DNA of 64,000 bases, taken from positions 68,554-132,553 of the forward strand of contig JBJYXV010000045.1 in NCBI GenBank assembly GCA_046260155.1, written 5' to 3'. Positions within the stretch are counted from its first letter, which is position 1, and each line of letters starts with the position of its first letter. Source of the DNA: PFL25 sp046260155 (GTDB lineage Bacteria > Chloroflexota > Anaerolineae > Anaerolineales > UBA4823). Position numbers and translations under genes: made by a program. Under the pieces are notes generated by a model. It was given only the letters and a program-made list of their open reading frames with translations. It did not search any database and was not told the DNA's origin. This document shows, in pieces, positions 46,478 through 55,544 of this stretch.

Positions 46478-46575
46478 CACACTCCTCACTGATTCTCTAT
46501 CGTTTAGCACCTGCTCTACAATTATTCCTGCTTCAGGTTCCTCGTCCGAAGTAGTAAATGAAGCCAAACGATCCA

Positions 46576-49191
46576 TCACACAGGTTTCTGTAAAGTGACC
46601 GTACCCTTGTCTCCATCAACCGTGACCACTTGCCCATCCTGGATGTACTTGGTAGCAGTGTCGGTCCCTAATACCGCCGGAATCCCGTATTCTCTGGCTA
46701 CGATCGATCCGTGGCTCAAAGGGCCTCCAATGTCCGTTACCACGGCAGCCGCCCGGGCAAAAAGCGGGGTCCAGGCCGGGGTAGTCATGGATGCAACCAG
46801 CACGCTGCCTGTCTCCATTTTTCCAAAATCCCCGGGACCGTGCAGTACGCTGGCTGGGGCAGTGATCCTTCCAGGGCTTGCACCCACACCTTTGATGGAA
46901 CCTGCCCCCTTGACCCTCGTCCTGCCCTCCTTCAGTGATAGCGGGTCGAAGCCAAATATCTTGAGCTGGGGAAGCATCCTGGGAGCAGCTACTTTTGCTG
47001 CGGATTCCCAAATCGATTTCCGCCTATCGACGACCGCGGATAGATCCCCCGGTGATTCACCTTGATCAAATAATTCAGCTGCACGGGTTGCCTCGCCTTT
47101 CTCCAGCCAGTAGATATCCTTGTCCTGGCGAATCAACCCCGCTGATGTCAGGCGCTTCCCTAGTTCAGTCAGCATTTGTCTTACTAATGGGTAGCTCAAG
47201 CCAACATCTGCCAGACCATCTTCTCGCAGAGGCGCGTAACGTTGCGCGCGTTCCAGATTTTTTTGAAATAACTTGAGTCGATATCCATGTGATCGATTCA
47301 CCATTGACTCGACCGCCCGGTCGCGGCGTTCAGCGGTAGCTGCTTGGCGCGTGTAGGGGTTGGTTCCCTCTCCACTCAAGAACAGCTTCACTATTTCGAG
47401 CAGCGGCGTTGGCTCGTCAGCCGGGACAGGATTGCCAAAATCCAGGTTGTAAATCATGTGGCCAAACTTCCCCAGGTGCTCTTGAAAGCCTGACTGCCAT
47501 CCCTGCCATGCGGCTTCGCTCACTCCATCAGGTGCCTGAACAGAATCGAGATCTGCTGCTAATTTTTCTACTGGAGTCCTGCTCAGGTATTCAGACAATG
47601 GTTTATTTTCCCGAGCCCACTCAGCGATATCATATAGAGATTTCTCCGCTTGAATCGGCAGGCTATCGAACCCCATCAGGTAGGTGGGGGCAGCAGGATC
47701 ATGCTTGCCTCTGATCAATTTATAGATCAATGAAAACCAGGCTTCGGTGATCCAGGCAGCCGGGATGACGCCTGAGACAAGCGATCCGTATGCATCGATT
47801 GCTGCTTCTGTCAGCTGCTCAACCGCCGCAAGCAGCTCTGTTGAGGATAGTTTTTCCCAATCGCTTGAAGACCAGTATTCAACCAGCTGGACATATTTCG
47901 GCCGTCCAATTTCTGTCCAGCGTTCTACAGCTCCATTGAACATCCGCTGCATGATCCCTGGAGTATCCAGGATGATCTTCAGGATGGGAACAAATCTTAC
48001 TGAGCCATTGTAATAAGCATATTCATTCACTGCAATGATCAGCTCACCTGGCATCACGTCTTGATTGCCGAGGAACCCGGTCAATAACTTCCCCATGCTT
48101 CGGTTGACAGCATCCAGGCCCAATGTCTTGAACAATGGTGTCAGGGGGTCAGTCATCAGCTCCACAATATTGTTTCTCATCGCTGCGTAAACCCCATCTG
48201 GTAGCTGCCACTTATCACCGGTTACTGGTTTCGGAACCGGCAGGGCGGTTATCGGGCGGGCTTGGAGGATGAAAAACTGCCGCTCAGTAAATGCCCACTC
48301 GATATCCACTGGCATCTGGTACAGGGTTTCTATATCCTTACCCAGATTGACGAGCTCGCTTGTTTGTTTTTTATCCAGCACAGGCATCTTGCGTTGATCA
48401 ACGGGAACCGGGATTTCCTGAGTCCCGCCATCTACCCGCACAGTCTGGACGAGCTTCTCGCCGATCTCATAGCTGAGCAGCTTGGCAGTCGGTTTCTCGA
48501 CAGTAATCGTGTCGGGAGTAACCATGCCCCCCACAATTGCTTCTCCCAAACCCCAGCTTCCATTGATCAGGATTTGATCTCGATCTCCATTCAAAGGATT
48601 GGCGGTGAACATGATTCCTGAGGTCTCAGCCGGTACCAGCAGCTGCACAACTACCGCCAATGCAATATCCTCCGGGGAGATACCCTGCCGCATCCGGTAG
48701 CTGATCGCGCGCGCTGTCCAGAGACTGCACCAGCAGCTTCGCATCGCATCCAGCAAAGCACCTTCTGAATTGACATTCAGAATTGTAGTCTGCTGCCCGG
48801 CGAAGGATGCTTCCGGTAAGTCTTCAGCAGTTGCTGAAGAACGTACCGCCACAGCCGGAAGAGTTCCAGGTAAATCTTGATAAGCAACTTTCACCGCACG
48901 GATGATTTCGCCAGGAATCTCTCCATGCTCAAACCGGGCCATTATTTCTTGCGATGCAGACGATAAACTCTCCGCATCAGAGGCATCCACAACATTCCCT
49001 GCCGATTCTAATATGCTGGTGATCAATCCATTTGATTCAACAAATAATCGGTAGGCATCCGTGGTTATAACGAAACCTCCCGGGACTGGAAAACCTGCAT
49101 TTGCCAATTTTGACAGAGAAGCCCCTTTCCCTCCAACCATGTTCAAAGTAGCCTGTGGATCCTGTAAACTGAGAATTAATTCAGTATTCAT
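46576..49191 (-). CDS. PEP-synthase / rifampicin-phosphotransferase-like enzyme
   Basis: The N-terminal ATP-grasp domain (about residues 1-315) is that of PEP synthase: VGGKGASLSKLANAGFPVPG, VAVRSSATAEDLPEASFAGQ, SGIMFTANPLNGDRDQILIN and SWGLGEAIVGG. A long middle region (about 325-770) is unlike the PEP/pyruvate barrel. The phosphohistidine swivel is at the very end: GGPLSHGSIVAREYGIPAV with H827 of 871. True PEP synthase has the swivel in the middle and a C-terminal barrel. This order and length are those of rifampicin phosphotransferase (Rph), whose swivel His is at nearly the same place. The acceptor substrate is not readable. AGGAG lies 6 nt before the ATG. Confidence 0.85.
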   Translation of the reverse strand: MNTELILSLQDPQATLNMVGGKGASLSKLANAGFPVPGGFVITTDAYRLFVESNGLITSILESAGNVVDASDAESLSSASQEIMARFEHGEIPGEIIRAVKVAYQDLPGTLPAVAVRSSATAEDLPEASFAGQQTTILNVNSEGALLDAMRSCWCSLWTARAISYRMRQGISPEDIALAVVVQLLVPAETSGIMFTANPLNGDRDQILINGSWGLGEAIVGGMVTPDTITVEKPTAKLLSYEIGEKLVQTVRVDGGTQEIPVPVDQRKMPVLDKKQTSELVNLGKDIETLYQMPVDIEWAFTERQFFILQARPITALPVPKPVTGDKWQLPDGVYAAMRNNIVELMTDPLTPLFKTLGLDAVNRSMGKLLTGFLGNQDVMPGELIIAVNEYAYYNGSVRFVPILKIILDTPGIMQRMFNGAVERWTEIGRPKYVQLVEYWSSSDWEKLSSTELLAAVEQLTEAAIDAYGSLVSGVIPAAWITEAWFSLIYKLIRGKHDPAAPTYLMGFDSLPIQAEKSLYDIAEWARENKPLSEYLSRTPVEKLAADLDSVQAPDGVSEAAWQGWQSGFQEHLGKFGHMIYNLDFGNPVPADEPTPLLEIVKLFLSGEGTNPYTRQAATAERRDRAVESMVNRSHGYRLKLFQKNLERAQRYAPLREDGLADVGLSYPLVRQMLTELGKRLTSAGLIRQDKDIYWLEKGEATRAAELFDQGESPGDLSAVVDRRKSIWESAAKVAAPRMLPQLKIFGFDPLSLKEGRTRVKGAGSIKGVGASPGRITAPASVLHGPGDFGKMETGSVLVASMTTPAWTPLFARAAAVVTDIGGPLSHGSIVAREYGIPAVLGTDTATKYIQDGQVVTVDGDKGTVTLQKPV

Positions 49192-49200
49192 CGATTGCTC

Positions 49201-49476
49201 CTAATTATCCTGGTGAAGCTTGTTCAGGGAAATCAATTCCAGGTTTAAATCCCAGATTCGATTTAATAAGCCCCGCAGCCCAGCCTGATCCGGGACTTCA
49301 CTGAGTAATATAGTCCGGCTGCTATTCATCTCCGGTGCAATCCTTTCTATTTCCACCTTCCCCAACCAATCAGACCAGGATTCCTGCAGCTCTCCACGAA
49401 CCACAATCCTGTAGAGACTGGTTTTTTCTGCTTCTTTGGTGAAGCTCAGCTCGTCACCTGACATCCCTAACTCCAT
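49201..49476 (-). CDS. Small conserved protein of unknown function
   Basis: 91 residues. The core YRIVVRGELQESWSDWLG and TILLSEVPDQAGLRGLLNRI, then WDLNLELISL, resembles a common small family of about 75-95 residues seen as stand-alone genes in Actinobacteria and Chloroflexota; no function is known to me. Start at ATG 49476 (AGGA 8 nt before) or ATG 49464 (GGAG 6 nt before). It ends 9 bp before the Rph-like gene, so the two are surely co-transcribed and may act together. Confidence 0.75.
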   Translation of the reverse strand: MELGMSGDELSFTKEAEKTSLYRIVVRGELQESWSDWLGKVEIERIAPEMNSSRTILLSEVPDQAGLRGLLNRIWDLNLELISLNKLHQDN

Positions 49477-49637
49477 GGCTAGATCCTGTGTCTTATACCT
49501 GCATATAAGATATACCAATTAAGGTATGCTTGTGACCAGCCAAAAGTACTGTTTGAGTACTATCTTGTCGAATACAAGAGAACGATGATCATTTCCCCCC
49601 AAACCAGATACTTACAATTTATCGTCAGCCATTCGCT

Positions 49638-52310
49638 TCACGTAATGATCCCCAATTCCCTCGCTCTGGCAACGGACTGCACACGCGAACGAACGTTCAA
49701 TTTCCCGTAAATGTTGCTCGTGTGACCTTTCACCGTGCTCAATGAAATATGCAGCAAGCCGGCAATTTCCCGGTTGGATTTCCCATCCGCAATTAATTCA
49801 AGCACTTCAATTTCCCGGCTGCTCAATGGTTCGACCAGCCCGGTTTGATCATTTCCCAATCTCCCTGCTTCAATCCTTTTTGCTTCAGAGGAATATTCTG
49901 CTAGGAGTTTTCCAATATAGCCAGTATGGTGACCTTTCTCAGCTGCTTCATAGAGCAGGTGTGCCATGGGCTCACCTTCATCCAGGAAAGTGCGGATGAA
50001 AGATTCTTCTTCACCGAGGTCAAGTGCCTGGTTAAGTGTATCTATCGCTTTTTCTTTTTCTCCCAGAAATTGGTGTAAAACAGCCTGAAGAGCTAAAACC
50101 CTGATCACGCTCCTCAGTCGATGATTTTTATTTACCGTTTGCAGGAGCGGTATGGTAGCTTGCATGGCAGACAAGTAATCCCCGCGGGACATGTACACCC
50201 GGGTAAGAGTCTGGGTGTGAATTTCCCATACTGGATCAAACCGCTCGGAGGCACCCCGCGAACTGACGAGCGATGCTAACTGCTTTTCTGTTACCCAATT
50301 CTCCGCCCGCTGCAGTTCGCCCATCCGCAGCCACAGTTGGGCCTGGTAAGATTCAACCAGCTCATCATCCATCTGGGAAGCCTGGAATTTGTGAGCTAGA
50401 TCGCCCGCCAGGTCAATAATTTCCTGGGCGGCAGCAAAATCAGCCTGGATTTCTTTGATGCGAGCCAGGGATACATAAGAGATGATCGATCCGAGTTCAC
50501 CATAGATTTGAAAAAGCTGCAGGCCTTCTTCAAGGTAAGCTTGAGCGCCAGCAAGATCATTCCATTCCCTGGCGATCTCTCCCAATCCCAGGAGTGCCTT
50601 CCCTGCGATTGGTAAACGTCTTCCGTGTTGGTCGGTGGCAAGCTCCAGGGCTTTTTCGTTTGCCTCCCAGGCACGTCGCAGTTGACCCTGCAGCATCCAG
50701 ATGCCCGCCATGTTGCACAGCCCGCCCACTGTGATCATCAGGTTTCCTTCACGCTGACCGATCTCCACCGCCCGGGAAAAATTATCGACCGCGCTGCTAA
50801 AATCCCCCTTCATCAAGTACACCATCCCCAGGTTATCCGCTATCAGGCTGCGGGTGAACAAATCATCCTCTCGGATCAACGCCAACGACTGTTGGGAGAA
50901 TCGTCTGCTTTCTTCCGGTCGCCCATCTATAGAAGCCATAAGAGCGCGTACAGCGCATGCGGAACCCAGGTATTGGTCCGGAACTGATCGATCTTCGATC
51001 ATCCGTAAACGCGCTTCCACCTGATCCAGTGGTCCCCCACGCAGCATCAATGCCCAGGCCTGGGTTATGCATAACGCCGGGTTCCGGTCGACCAGATCAG
51101 CAGAGAGAGCCTCTATCCAGCGAATCAATGAGCTGGTTTCGCTGCGCCTGAGCTTCTCAATGGCAATACTTTCGATCAATTTACTTGCCCGGTTTTGATC
51201 TCCCGCAGCCAAAGCATGATCGATGGCTTCATCTTTCAAACCCTGATTTTCATACCAGGTGCTGGCTCTTTGATGAAGCTCAGCTGCCATGCCAGGTACT
51301 TCATTGTTAAGCGTCTTGAGCAGGAATTCCTTAAACAACCTGTGATACTTGTACCAGGTGTGATCTTGATCCAGGGCTTGGATAAATAAGTGATTCTCCT
51401 CCAGGTGCTCGAGGATTTCCCGGCAGTTTGGGAGCAGGGTGACTGTTTCACACAGCAGCGCAGTCATCCTTTCCAGGATCGAAGTTTGCAGCAGGAATTT
51501 TCGCACCTGCTCTTCCTGCTTATCCAGGACTTCCTGGCCGAGATAATCCAGGATAAAGCGATTGCTGCCAGCGAAGTCTTCAATAAATCTCTCCTTGTTA
51601 GGCTGTTCCTGGAGGGAAATAGCGGCCAATTGTAATCCAGCAGCCCAACCTTCAGTTCTTCCCTCCAATGCTTCGACCTGCTGCCTGTCAAGGTTCAGTT
51701 TCATAACCTGGTTCAGGAACATGTCTGCTTCATCAATCCGAAATCGAAGATCTTTCTCCCTTATTTCTGTGAGCTGGTCACGCCCCCTCAGGCGAGAGAG
51801 GGGCAGTGGCGGATCAGCCCGGGTAGAGATCATCAAATGCATTTGGGCGGGTTGGTGCTCGACCAGATATGTCATCGCCCGGTGTATTTCATGCGAAAAT
51901 ATCAGCTGGTAATCATCCAGGATGGCGACAAACGGGGGGAATTCAGCATTAATTTCATTGATCATCTTCGCCAGGAGTGTCTCCAGTGGCGCTGGTCTTG
52001 GAGTTTCAAGTAGTGGATACAAAGCTGTTGCCAAACCTTCGTGAATCGTATCCAGGGAGGCGATGAAGTAGGACATGAAACGGTGACTGTCATCATCTTC
52101 GCTATCGATTGAAAACCATGCAACCCGGCGTTCGCATTTGGCAGCAAATTCACTCAGCAGGGTAGTTTTCCCGAATCCTGCCGGGCAGGAGATCAGAGTC
52201 AGGTTGCGTTTCAAACCTTCCGTTAGGCGTAGCTGAAGTTGTGGGCGTAAAACCCGGTTATCACGGAACGGGGGTATTTTTGTCTTCGTCACCACCAGCG
52301 GCACAGCCAT
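49638..52310 (-). CDS. MalT-type LuxR family transcriptional regulator
   Basis: Signal-transduction ATPase plus DNA-binding domain. N-terminal STAND NTPase: Walker A SCPAGFGKTTLL (residues 41-52), Walker B FVAILDDYQLI, and sensor ISTRADPPLPLSRLRGR as in MalT. A long helical TPR-like region (about 400-810) is the likely ligand sensor. The C-terminal LuxR helix-turn-helix reads LSSREIEVLELIADGKSN, REIAGLLHISLSTVKGH (about 822-885). Length 890 aa is close to Escherichia MalT (901). It lies 161 bp upstream of the small protein/Rph-like/ABC genes on the same strand, which are its likely targets. Inducer unknown. Confidence 0.92.
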   Translation of the reverse strand: MAVPLVVTKTKIPPFRDNRVLRPQLQLRLTEGLKRNLTLISCPAGFGKTTLLSEFAAKCERRVAWFSIDSEDDDSHRFMSYFIASLDTIHEGLATALYPLLETPRPAPLETLLAKMINEINAEFPPFVAILDDYQLIFSHEIHRAMTYLVEHQPAQMHLMISTRADPPLPLSRLRGRDQLTEIREKDLRFRIDEADMFLNQVMKLNLDRQQVEALEGRTEGWAAGLQLAAISLQEQPNKERFIEDFAGSNRFILDYLGQEVLDKQEEQVRKFLLQTSILERMTALLCETVTLLPNCREILEHLEENHLFIQALDQDHTWYKYHRLFKEFLLKTLNNEVPGMAAELHQRASTWYENQGLKDEAIDHALAAGDQNRASKLIESIAIEKLRRSETSSLIRWIEALSADLVDRNPALCITQAWALMLRGGPLDQVEARLRMIEDRSVPDQYLGSACAVRALMASIDGRPEESRRFSQQSLALIREDDLFTRSLIADNLGMVYLMKGDFSSAVDNFSRAVEIGQREGNLMITVGGLCNMAGIWMLQGQLRRAWEANEKALELATDQHGRRLPIAGKALLGLGEIAREWNDLAGAQAYLEEGLQLFQIYGELGSIISYVSLARIKEIQADFAAAQEIIDLAGDLAHKFQASQMDDELVESYQAQLWLRMGELQRAENWVTEKQLASLVSSRGASERFDPVWEIHTQTLTRVYMSRGDYLSAMQATIPLLQTVNKNHRLRSVIRVLALQAVLHQFLGEKEKAIDTLNQALDLGEEESFIRTFLDEGEPMAHLLYEAAEKGHHTGYIGKLLAEYSSEAKRIEAGRLGNDQTGLVEPLSSREIEVLELIADGKSNREIAGLLHISLSTVKGHTSNIYGKLNVRSRVQSVARARELGIIT

Positions 52311-52384
52311 CGATTGTTTCTTACCTCAACTACCAGTCTAGCATAAAAATTTTCCGCTGAGACCTGCCTGGGGAAATTCCCGGG

Positions 52385-52421
52385 TTAAACAAAAACACCC
52401 CGCCTGAAAGTCATCGGGGTG
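52385..52421 (-). terminator. Rho-independent terminator of the tRNA transcript
   Basis: A 7-bp stem CACCCCG/CGGGGTG (52421-52415 with 52402-52396) with a 12-nt loop, followed on the minus strand by TTTTTGTTTAA. It starts 5 bp after the tRNA CCA end. Confidence 0.85.
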
Positions 52422-52425
52422 ATCT

Positions 52426-52501
52426 TGGCGCCCTCGGTGCGATTCGAACGCACGGCCCTTTGCTCCGCAAGCAAATGCTCTATCCACTGAGCTACGAGGG
52501 C
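52426..52501 (-). tRNA. tRNA-Arg (anticodon GCG)
   Basis: A full cloverleaf of 76 nt with encoded CCA: acceptor GCCCTCG/CGAGGGC, D arm GCTC-GAGC with A20 in the loop (an arginine identity base), anticodon stem TTTGC/GCAAA around loop TTGCGGA, T arm GTGCG-TTCGAAT-CGCAC, discriminator G73. The anticodon GCG reads CGC and CGU. Most bacteria read these with an ACG anticodon edited to inosine. Confidence 0.93.
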
Positions 52502-52511
52502 TAGTGTGGCT

Positions 52512-52540
52512 ATTCTAATATATTTGCAATGGGTGGTCAA
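52512..52540 (-). promoter_or_regulatory. tRNA-Arg promoter
   Basis: Minus strand: TTGACC (52540-52535), 17-bp spacer, TAGAAT (52517-52512), ending 10 nt before the tRNA 5' end. A 10-bp palindrome CCCAGCTGGG lies directly upstream of the -35 box. Confidence 0.7.
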
Positions 52541-52814
52541 CCCAGCTGGGTACTCATTGGAAAAACACGATTTCCAGATGTAATTAATTGCAAAATTCGA
52601 ATTTGAGGATTTATTGACAGGCATAATTTCGCCGATCCAATTGCTTGACTCGATGCAAAAATGATAAACTATAGGATAACTTTTTCTGATTTGGTTTCAT
52701 TGCGATTTGCATAATCCAAGTAAAGACAGATTGACAAGGCAATCTCATTCCAGGATGATGATCGCTTTTTGAAATTATCCAATCATATTACAAAACTGGA
52801 ATGGAGAATTCGAT

Positions 52815-53681
52815 ATGCAAATCGTTACTGACAGCGGGGCTGATCTCAGTCTTTCGAAACAGGAACAGCAGGATCTTAACATCCACGTCGTTCCCCTGAG
52901 TGTTTCCTTAGATAACGTGACCTATCGAGAAGGCGTCGATATCGAACCCGCTGATTTTTACCAACTCCTGGCGAACACTGAAAGCATGCCAACCACGTCG
53001 CAGCCATCCTCTGGTGAATTTGCAGAAATATATCGTAAAATCATGCAAACTGACCCGGACATTCTTTCGATCCATATCTCATCAGGATTGAGCGGCACCT
53101 ATAATTCCGCGTTGGCAGCTTCAAAGATGGTCCCGGAAGCAAATATCGCTGTCCTGGATACCAAGACTTTATCAGCTGCTGCCGGGTGGCAGGTCGAGGC
53201 AGCTGCCCGGGCAATCCAAAAAGGCTGGCCATTCGATCGGATCAAATCCCTGCTGGAGCGTATCAGCTCAGCCAGCGACAGTATCTATACGCTCAATGAA
53301 TTAAAATACCTGATTCATGGTGGGCGGATCAGCCATATGAAGGGATTAATCGCCTCCATCCTGAACGTCAAACCATTGATTGGCGTTGAAACGGAAGGGG
53401 GAACCTATGTTCAATTGGGGCAGTCACGCACCTTCAAACGGGCTGTGGAAGGCCTAGTCAACATTATCAGTGCGCGACATTCTCCGGGTTCAGCACTGCG
53501 GGTCCAGGTCCTGCATGCCTTCAACTTCGAAGGGGCAGCCTTGCTGAAAGAACTGATCAATAAAACCTTTTCCTGCACCTGGCTTCCAGAAGGCCATCTA
53601 TCACTGGTGTTGGGAGCACATACAGGACCCAGCATGATCGGCGCGGCGTATGCCCTTCAAGCAGATTACCCCGAGATTTGA
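52815..53681 (+). CDS. DegV family fatty-acid-binding protein
   Basis: DegV proteins bind a fatty acid and some (FakB) present it to the FakA kinase. Marks: QIVTDSGADLS at the start, PLSVSLDNVTYREGVDI, PTTSQPSSGEFAEIY, ILSIHISSGLSGTYNSA and ELKYLIHGGRISHMKG (lipid-loop region). The C-terminal TGPSMIGAAY is usual. Length 288 aa. GGAG stands 9 nt before the ATG. No fakA is nearby. The 300-bp upstream gap has a TTGACT at 52645-52650 but no well-spaced -10. Confidence 0.92.
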   Translation: MQIVTDSGADLSLSKQEQQDLNIHVVPLSVSLDNVTYREGVDIEPADFYQLLANTESMPTTSQPSSGEFAEIYRKIMQTDPDILSIHISSGLSGTYNSALAASKMVPEANIAVLDTKTLSAAAGWQVEAAARAIQKGWPFDRIKSLLERISSASDSIYTLNELKYLIHGGRISHMKGLIASILNVKPLIGVETEGGTYVQLGQSRTFKRAVEGLVNIISARHSPGSALRVQVLHAFNFEGAALLKELINKTFSCTWLPEGHLSLVLGAHTGPSMIGAAYALQADYPEI

Positions 53682-53739
53682 TCACCTTAACGGTATGCCC
53701 GATACTAGCGTGTATTCAGTAATCGGGCCTCTCTTTCCA

Positions 53740-53772
53740 GCTACAAAAACAACCCAATCGTTGATTGGGTTG
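53740..53772 (-). terminator. Terminator for the cNMP-binding / FAD oxidoreductase genes
   Basis: A 10-bp perfect stem CAACCCAATC with its complement (53750-53759 / 53763-53772) and a GTT loop. The T run (TTTTTGTAG) is on the minus-strand side, so it serves the minus-strand gene ending at 53795, while possibly also acting on degV. Confidence 0.7.
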
Positions 53773-53794
53773 TGATTAATCATTCAGAATTGAT

Positions 53795-54169
53795 TTATTT
53801 TGCATTTTGCAAGCGAGCTACTTCATCACCAAGTTCCCGGATGCGTCGGGACATGGTTTCCACCAATCGGAAGGCCAGCGAAGGGTCTTCATGCACCCGG
53901 CGCATAAAATTTTTCTTGTCGACCGTGAGCACGCGCGCCTCCCCCAGGGCTCGCACTGTTGCAGAGCGAACATCCCGGTCGAAGATCGCCATCTCGCCAA
54001 AGAATTCTCCCTCTCCACGTACACCGAGGCGGATCTCTTTGCCTTCATCCCCGCGAATAAAAACCTCCACCTCTCCTTCCTGGATCACATACATGCATTT
54101 CCCTTCTTCTCCTTCGCAGATGATCACTTCCCCATCCTTGTAAACCTTGCCCAATTCACCACTCGCCAT
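53795..54169 (-). CDS. Stand-alone cyclic-nucleotide-binding (CAP_ED) protein
   Basis: The whole 124-aa protein is one cNMP-binding jelly roll: CMYVIQEGEVEVFI, GEFFGEMAIFDRDVRSATV (the phosphate-binding cassette with its GE and RSA residues) and a C-terminal helix RLVETMSRRIREL. No DNA-binding or transport domain follows. GGAGG stands 10 nt before the ATG. It ends the two-gene unit begun by the FAD oxidoreductase and could regulate it in trans. Ligand presumably cAMP or cGMP. Confidence 0.9.
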   Translation of the reverse strand: MASGELGKVYKDGEVIICEGEEGKCMYVIQEGEVEVFIRGDEGKEIRLGVRGEGEFFGEMAIFDRDVRSATVRALGEARVLTVDKKNFMRRVHEDPSLAFRLVETMSRRIRELGDEVARLQNAK

Positions 54170-54215
54170 GCCTGCCTCCTCTTATCGAGTTCCCGAAAAT
54201 TCGTCCAAGCAGCAT

Positions 54216-55544
54216 TTATCGCCCAGTGACGGAGATCGCCAAATCACCAACCAACCGAGCAAGAAAGGCTGGATTCAGGGTGCGCACAAAAATCTCCCGG
54301 TATGGAGCACTGCCAGTGAACATATCCCATAATACCATGCTCATGCGTTTCTTTGATCCTCTATCGGTTTGCTCATCAGCAGTCATCCTTAACACAGCCC
54401 GGCGAGCAATTTTCTGGCCCTGGATCACGCGGGTCACCAGGAACATCACCTGGCCGATCATATTATCTGTCTCAATTTTCCGGCAGGCTGGCCAGTAATG
54501 CTCCTTGAAGTCCTTTGCCGAGATGCCCTGCAGCACGGCAGTGGTAGCTGCAGATTTCGCGGTGCGGTAGGCCGCTCCAATGCCATCCTTGTATAAACGG
54601 GTGACACCGCTGTCCCCGATAAATACAATCCGATCGTCGAAAGGCTGCGCAGCTCCAGAAATGTTAATCCGCGGTGAACAGTTGCAGGACCTGGCATCAA
54701 AATCCCAGGCTGGTGGAAAGACACCGCGCACCTCTTGTGAAGACATAAAATTCTCGATCAATTCCTTATCAATGTCTTCTCCCAGCAGGCAGACTGATAC
54801 ATAATCTCCTTTGGGGATGATCGCTGCAAATTCCAGCCGTGGGATATCCAGCAGGAAGACGTGCATCGACGAACCAAGCACTTCTTGAATTTGATCTTCG
54901 CCAAGGTAATATTCCTGGATGAAGGTCTTGGTTGTCTTGGGAAGCTGGTAATCAAAATTAAGATTATTAAATAGTTTGCGTGAGGCCGAGTTTACCCCCA
55001 CTGAAATGGTCACCAGGTCATAGGTTTGGGGATCACCCTTGCGAGTCTTCACCTGCGGTTTACCCTGCTCCCAGAGCAGTTCATCCACTCTTTCGTTGAT
55101 CACCTGAGCCCCGCGTTCAATAGCCAGGTTCTGTAAGAAACCATCAAAACTGCCCCACTTAATTTCCTTCAGGTCCCGCGGGCCAGGTCCACGGTATACC
55201 GCGCCGATCCGTTTTTCCTGCAGCGGTGTTTCAATGCGTACGCTGCCAACATCCATGTGCAGCATATAAGAATCAATGCCTCGCTGTACGACCGTTGGAG
55301 GCAGGTTGATGCCTTCCGCAGCTAAATTCTGAACCAGGGACTCGGAGATGATGCCCCCGCACATGTTGCAGCCCAATGGGCCCGGCTTAGTGTAATCGCG
55401 TGGTTCATAAATGTCCACTCCGATATCCATTCCCATGCGCTCTGCCAGGTCAAGGAGAAAAATTGAGAAGAAAGATCCGGCTGGGCCTCCCCCGATTACT
55501 CCCACCCGTGAGCCGTCATCCAGTTGGTATCCATTATCTACCAT
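54216..55544 (-). CDS. FAD-dependent oxidoreductase (geranylgeranyl-reductase-like)
   Basis: An N-terminal FAD-binding Rossmann motif VGVIGGGPAGSFFSIF (residues 14-29), a cysteine motif PLGCNMCGGIIS (about 57-68), and the second FAD motif RIVFIGDSGVTRLYKDGIG (about 298-316) define the geranylgeranyl reductase/halogenase-type flavoprotein group. The cysteine pair followed by GGIIS is also seen in archaeal-lipid and related reductases. Substrate unknown; isoprenoid or lipid reduction is one possibility. GAGGGG lies 7-8 nt before the ATG. The cNMP-binding gene follows 46 bp downstream. Confidence 0.82.
   Translation of the reverse strand: MVDNGYQLDDGSRVGVIGGGPAGSFFSIFLLDLAERMGMDIGVDIYEPRDYTKPGPLGCNMCGGIISESLVQNLAAEGINLPPTVVQRGIDSYMLHMDVGSVRIETPLQEKRIGAVYRGPGPRDLKEIKWGSFDGFLQNLAIERGAQVINERVDELLWEQGKPQVKTRKGDPQTYDLVTISVGVNSASRKLFNNLNFDYQLPKTTKTFIQEYYLGEDQIQEVLGSSMHVFLLDIPRLEFAAIIPKGDYVSVCLLGEDIDKELIENFMSSQEVRGVFPPAWDFDARSCNCSPRINISGAAQPFDDRIVFIGDSGVTRLYKDGIGAAYRTAKSAATTAVLQGISAKDFKEHYWPACRKIETDNMIGQVMFLVTRVIQGQKIARRAVLRMTADEQTDRGSKKRMSMVLWDMFTGSAPYREIFVRTLNPAFLARLVGDLAISVTGR

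Noticed and set aside
46576..49191. Plain PEP synthase (ppsA)
   Set aside because: The C-terminal PEP/pyruvate barrel is absent and the swivel domain is last, so a ppsA label would be misleading.
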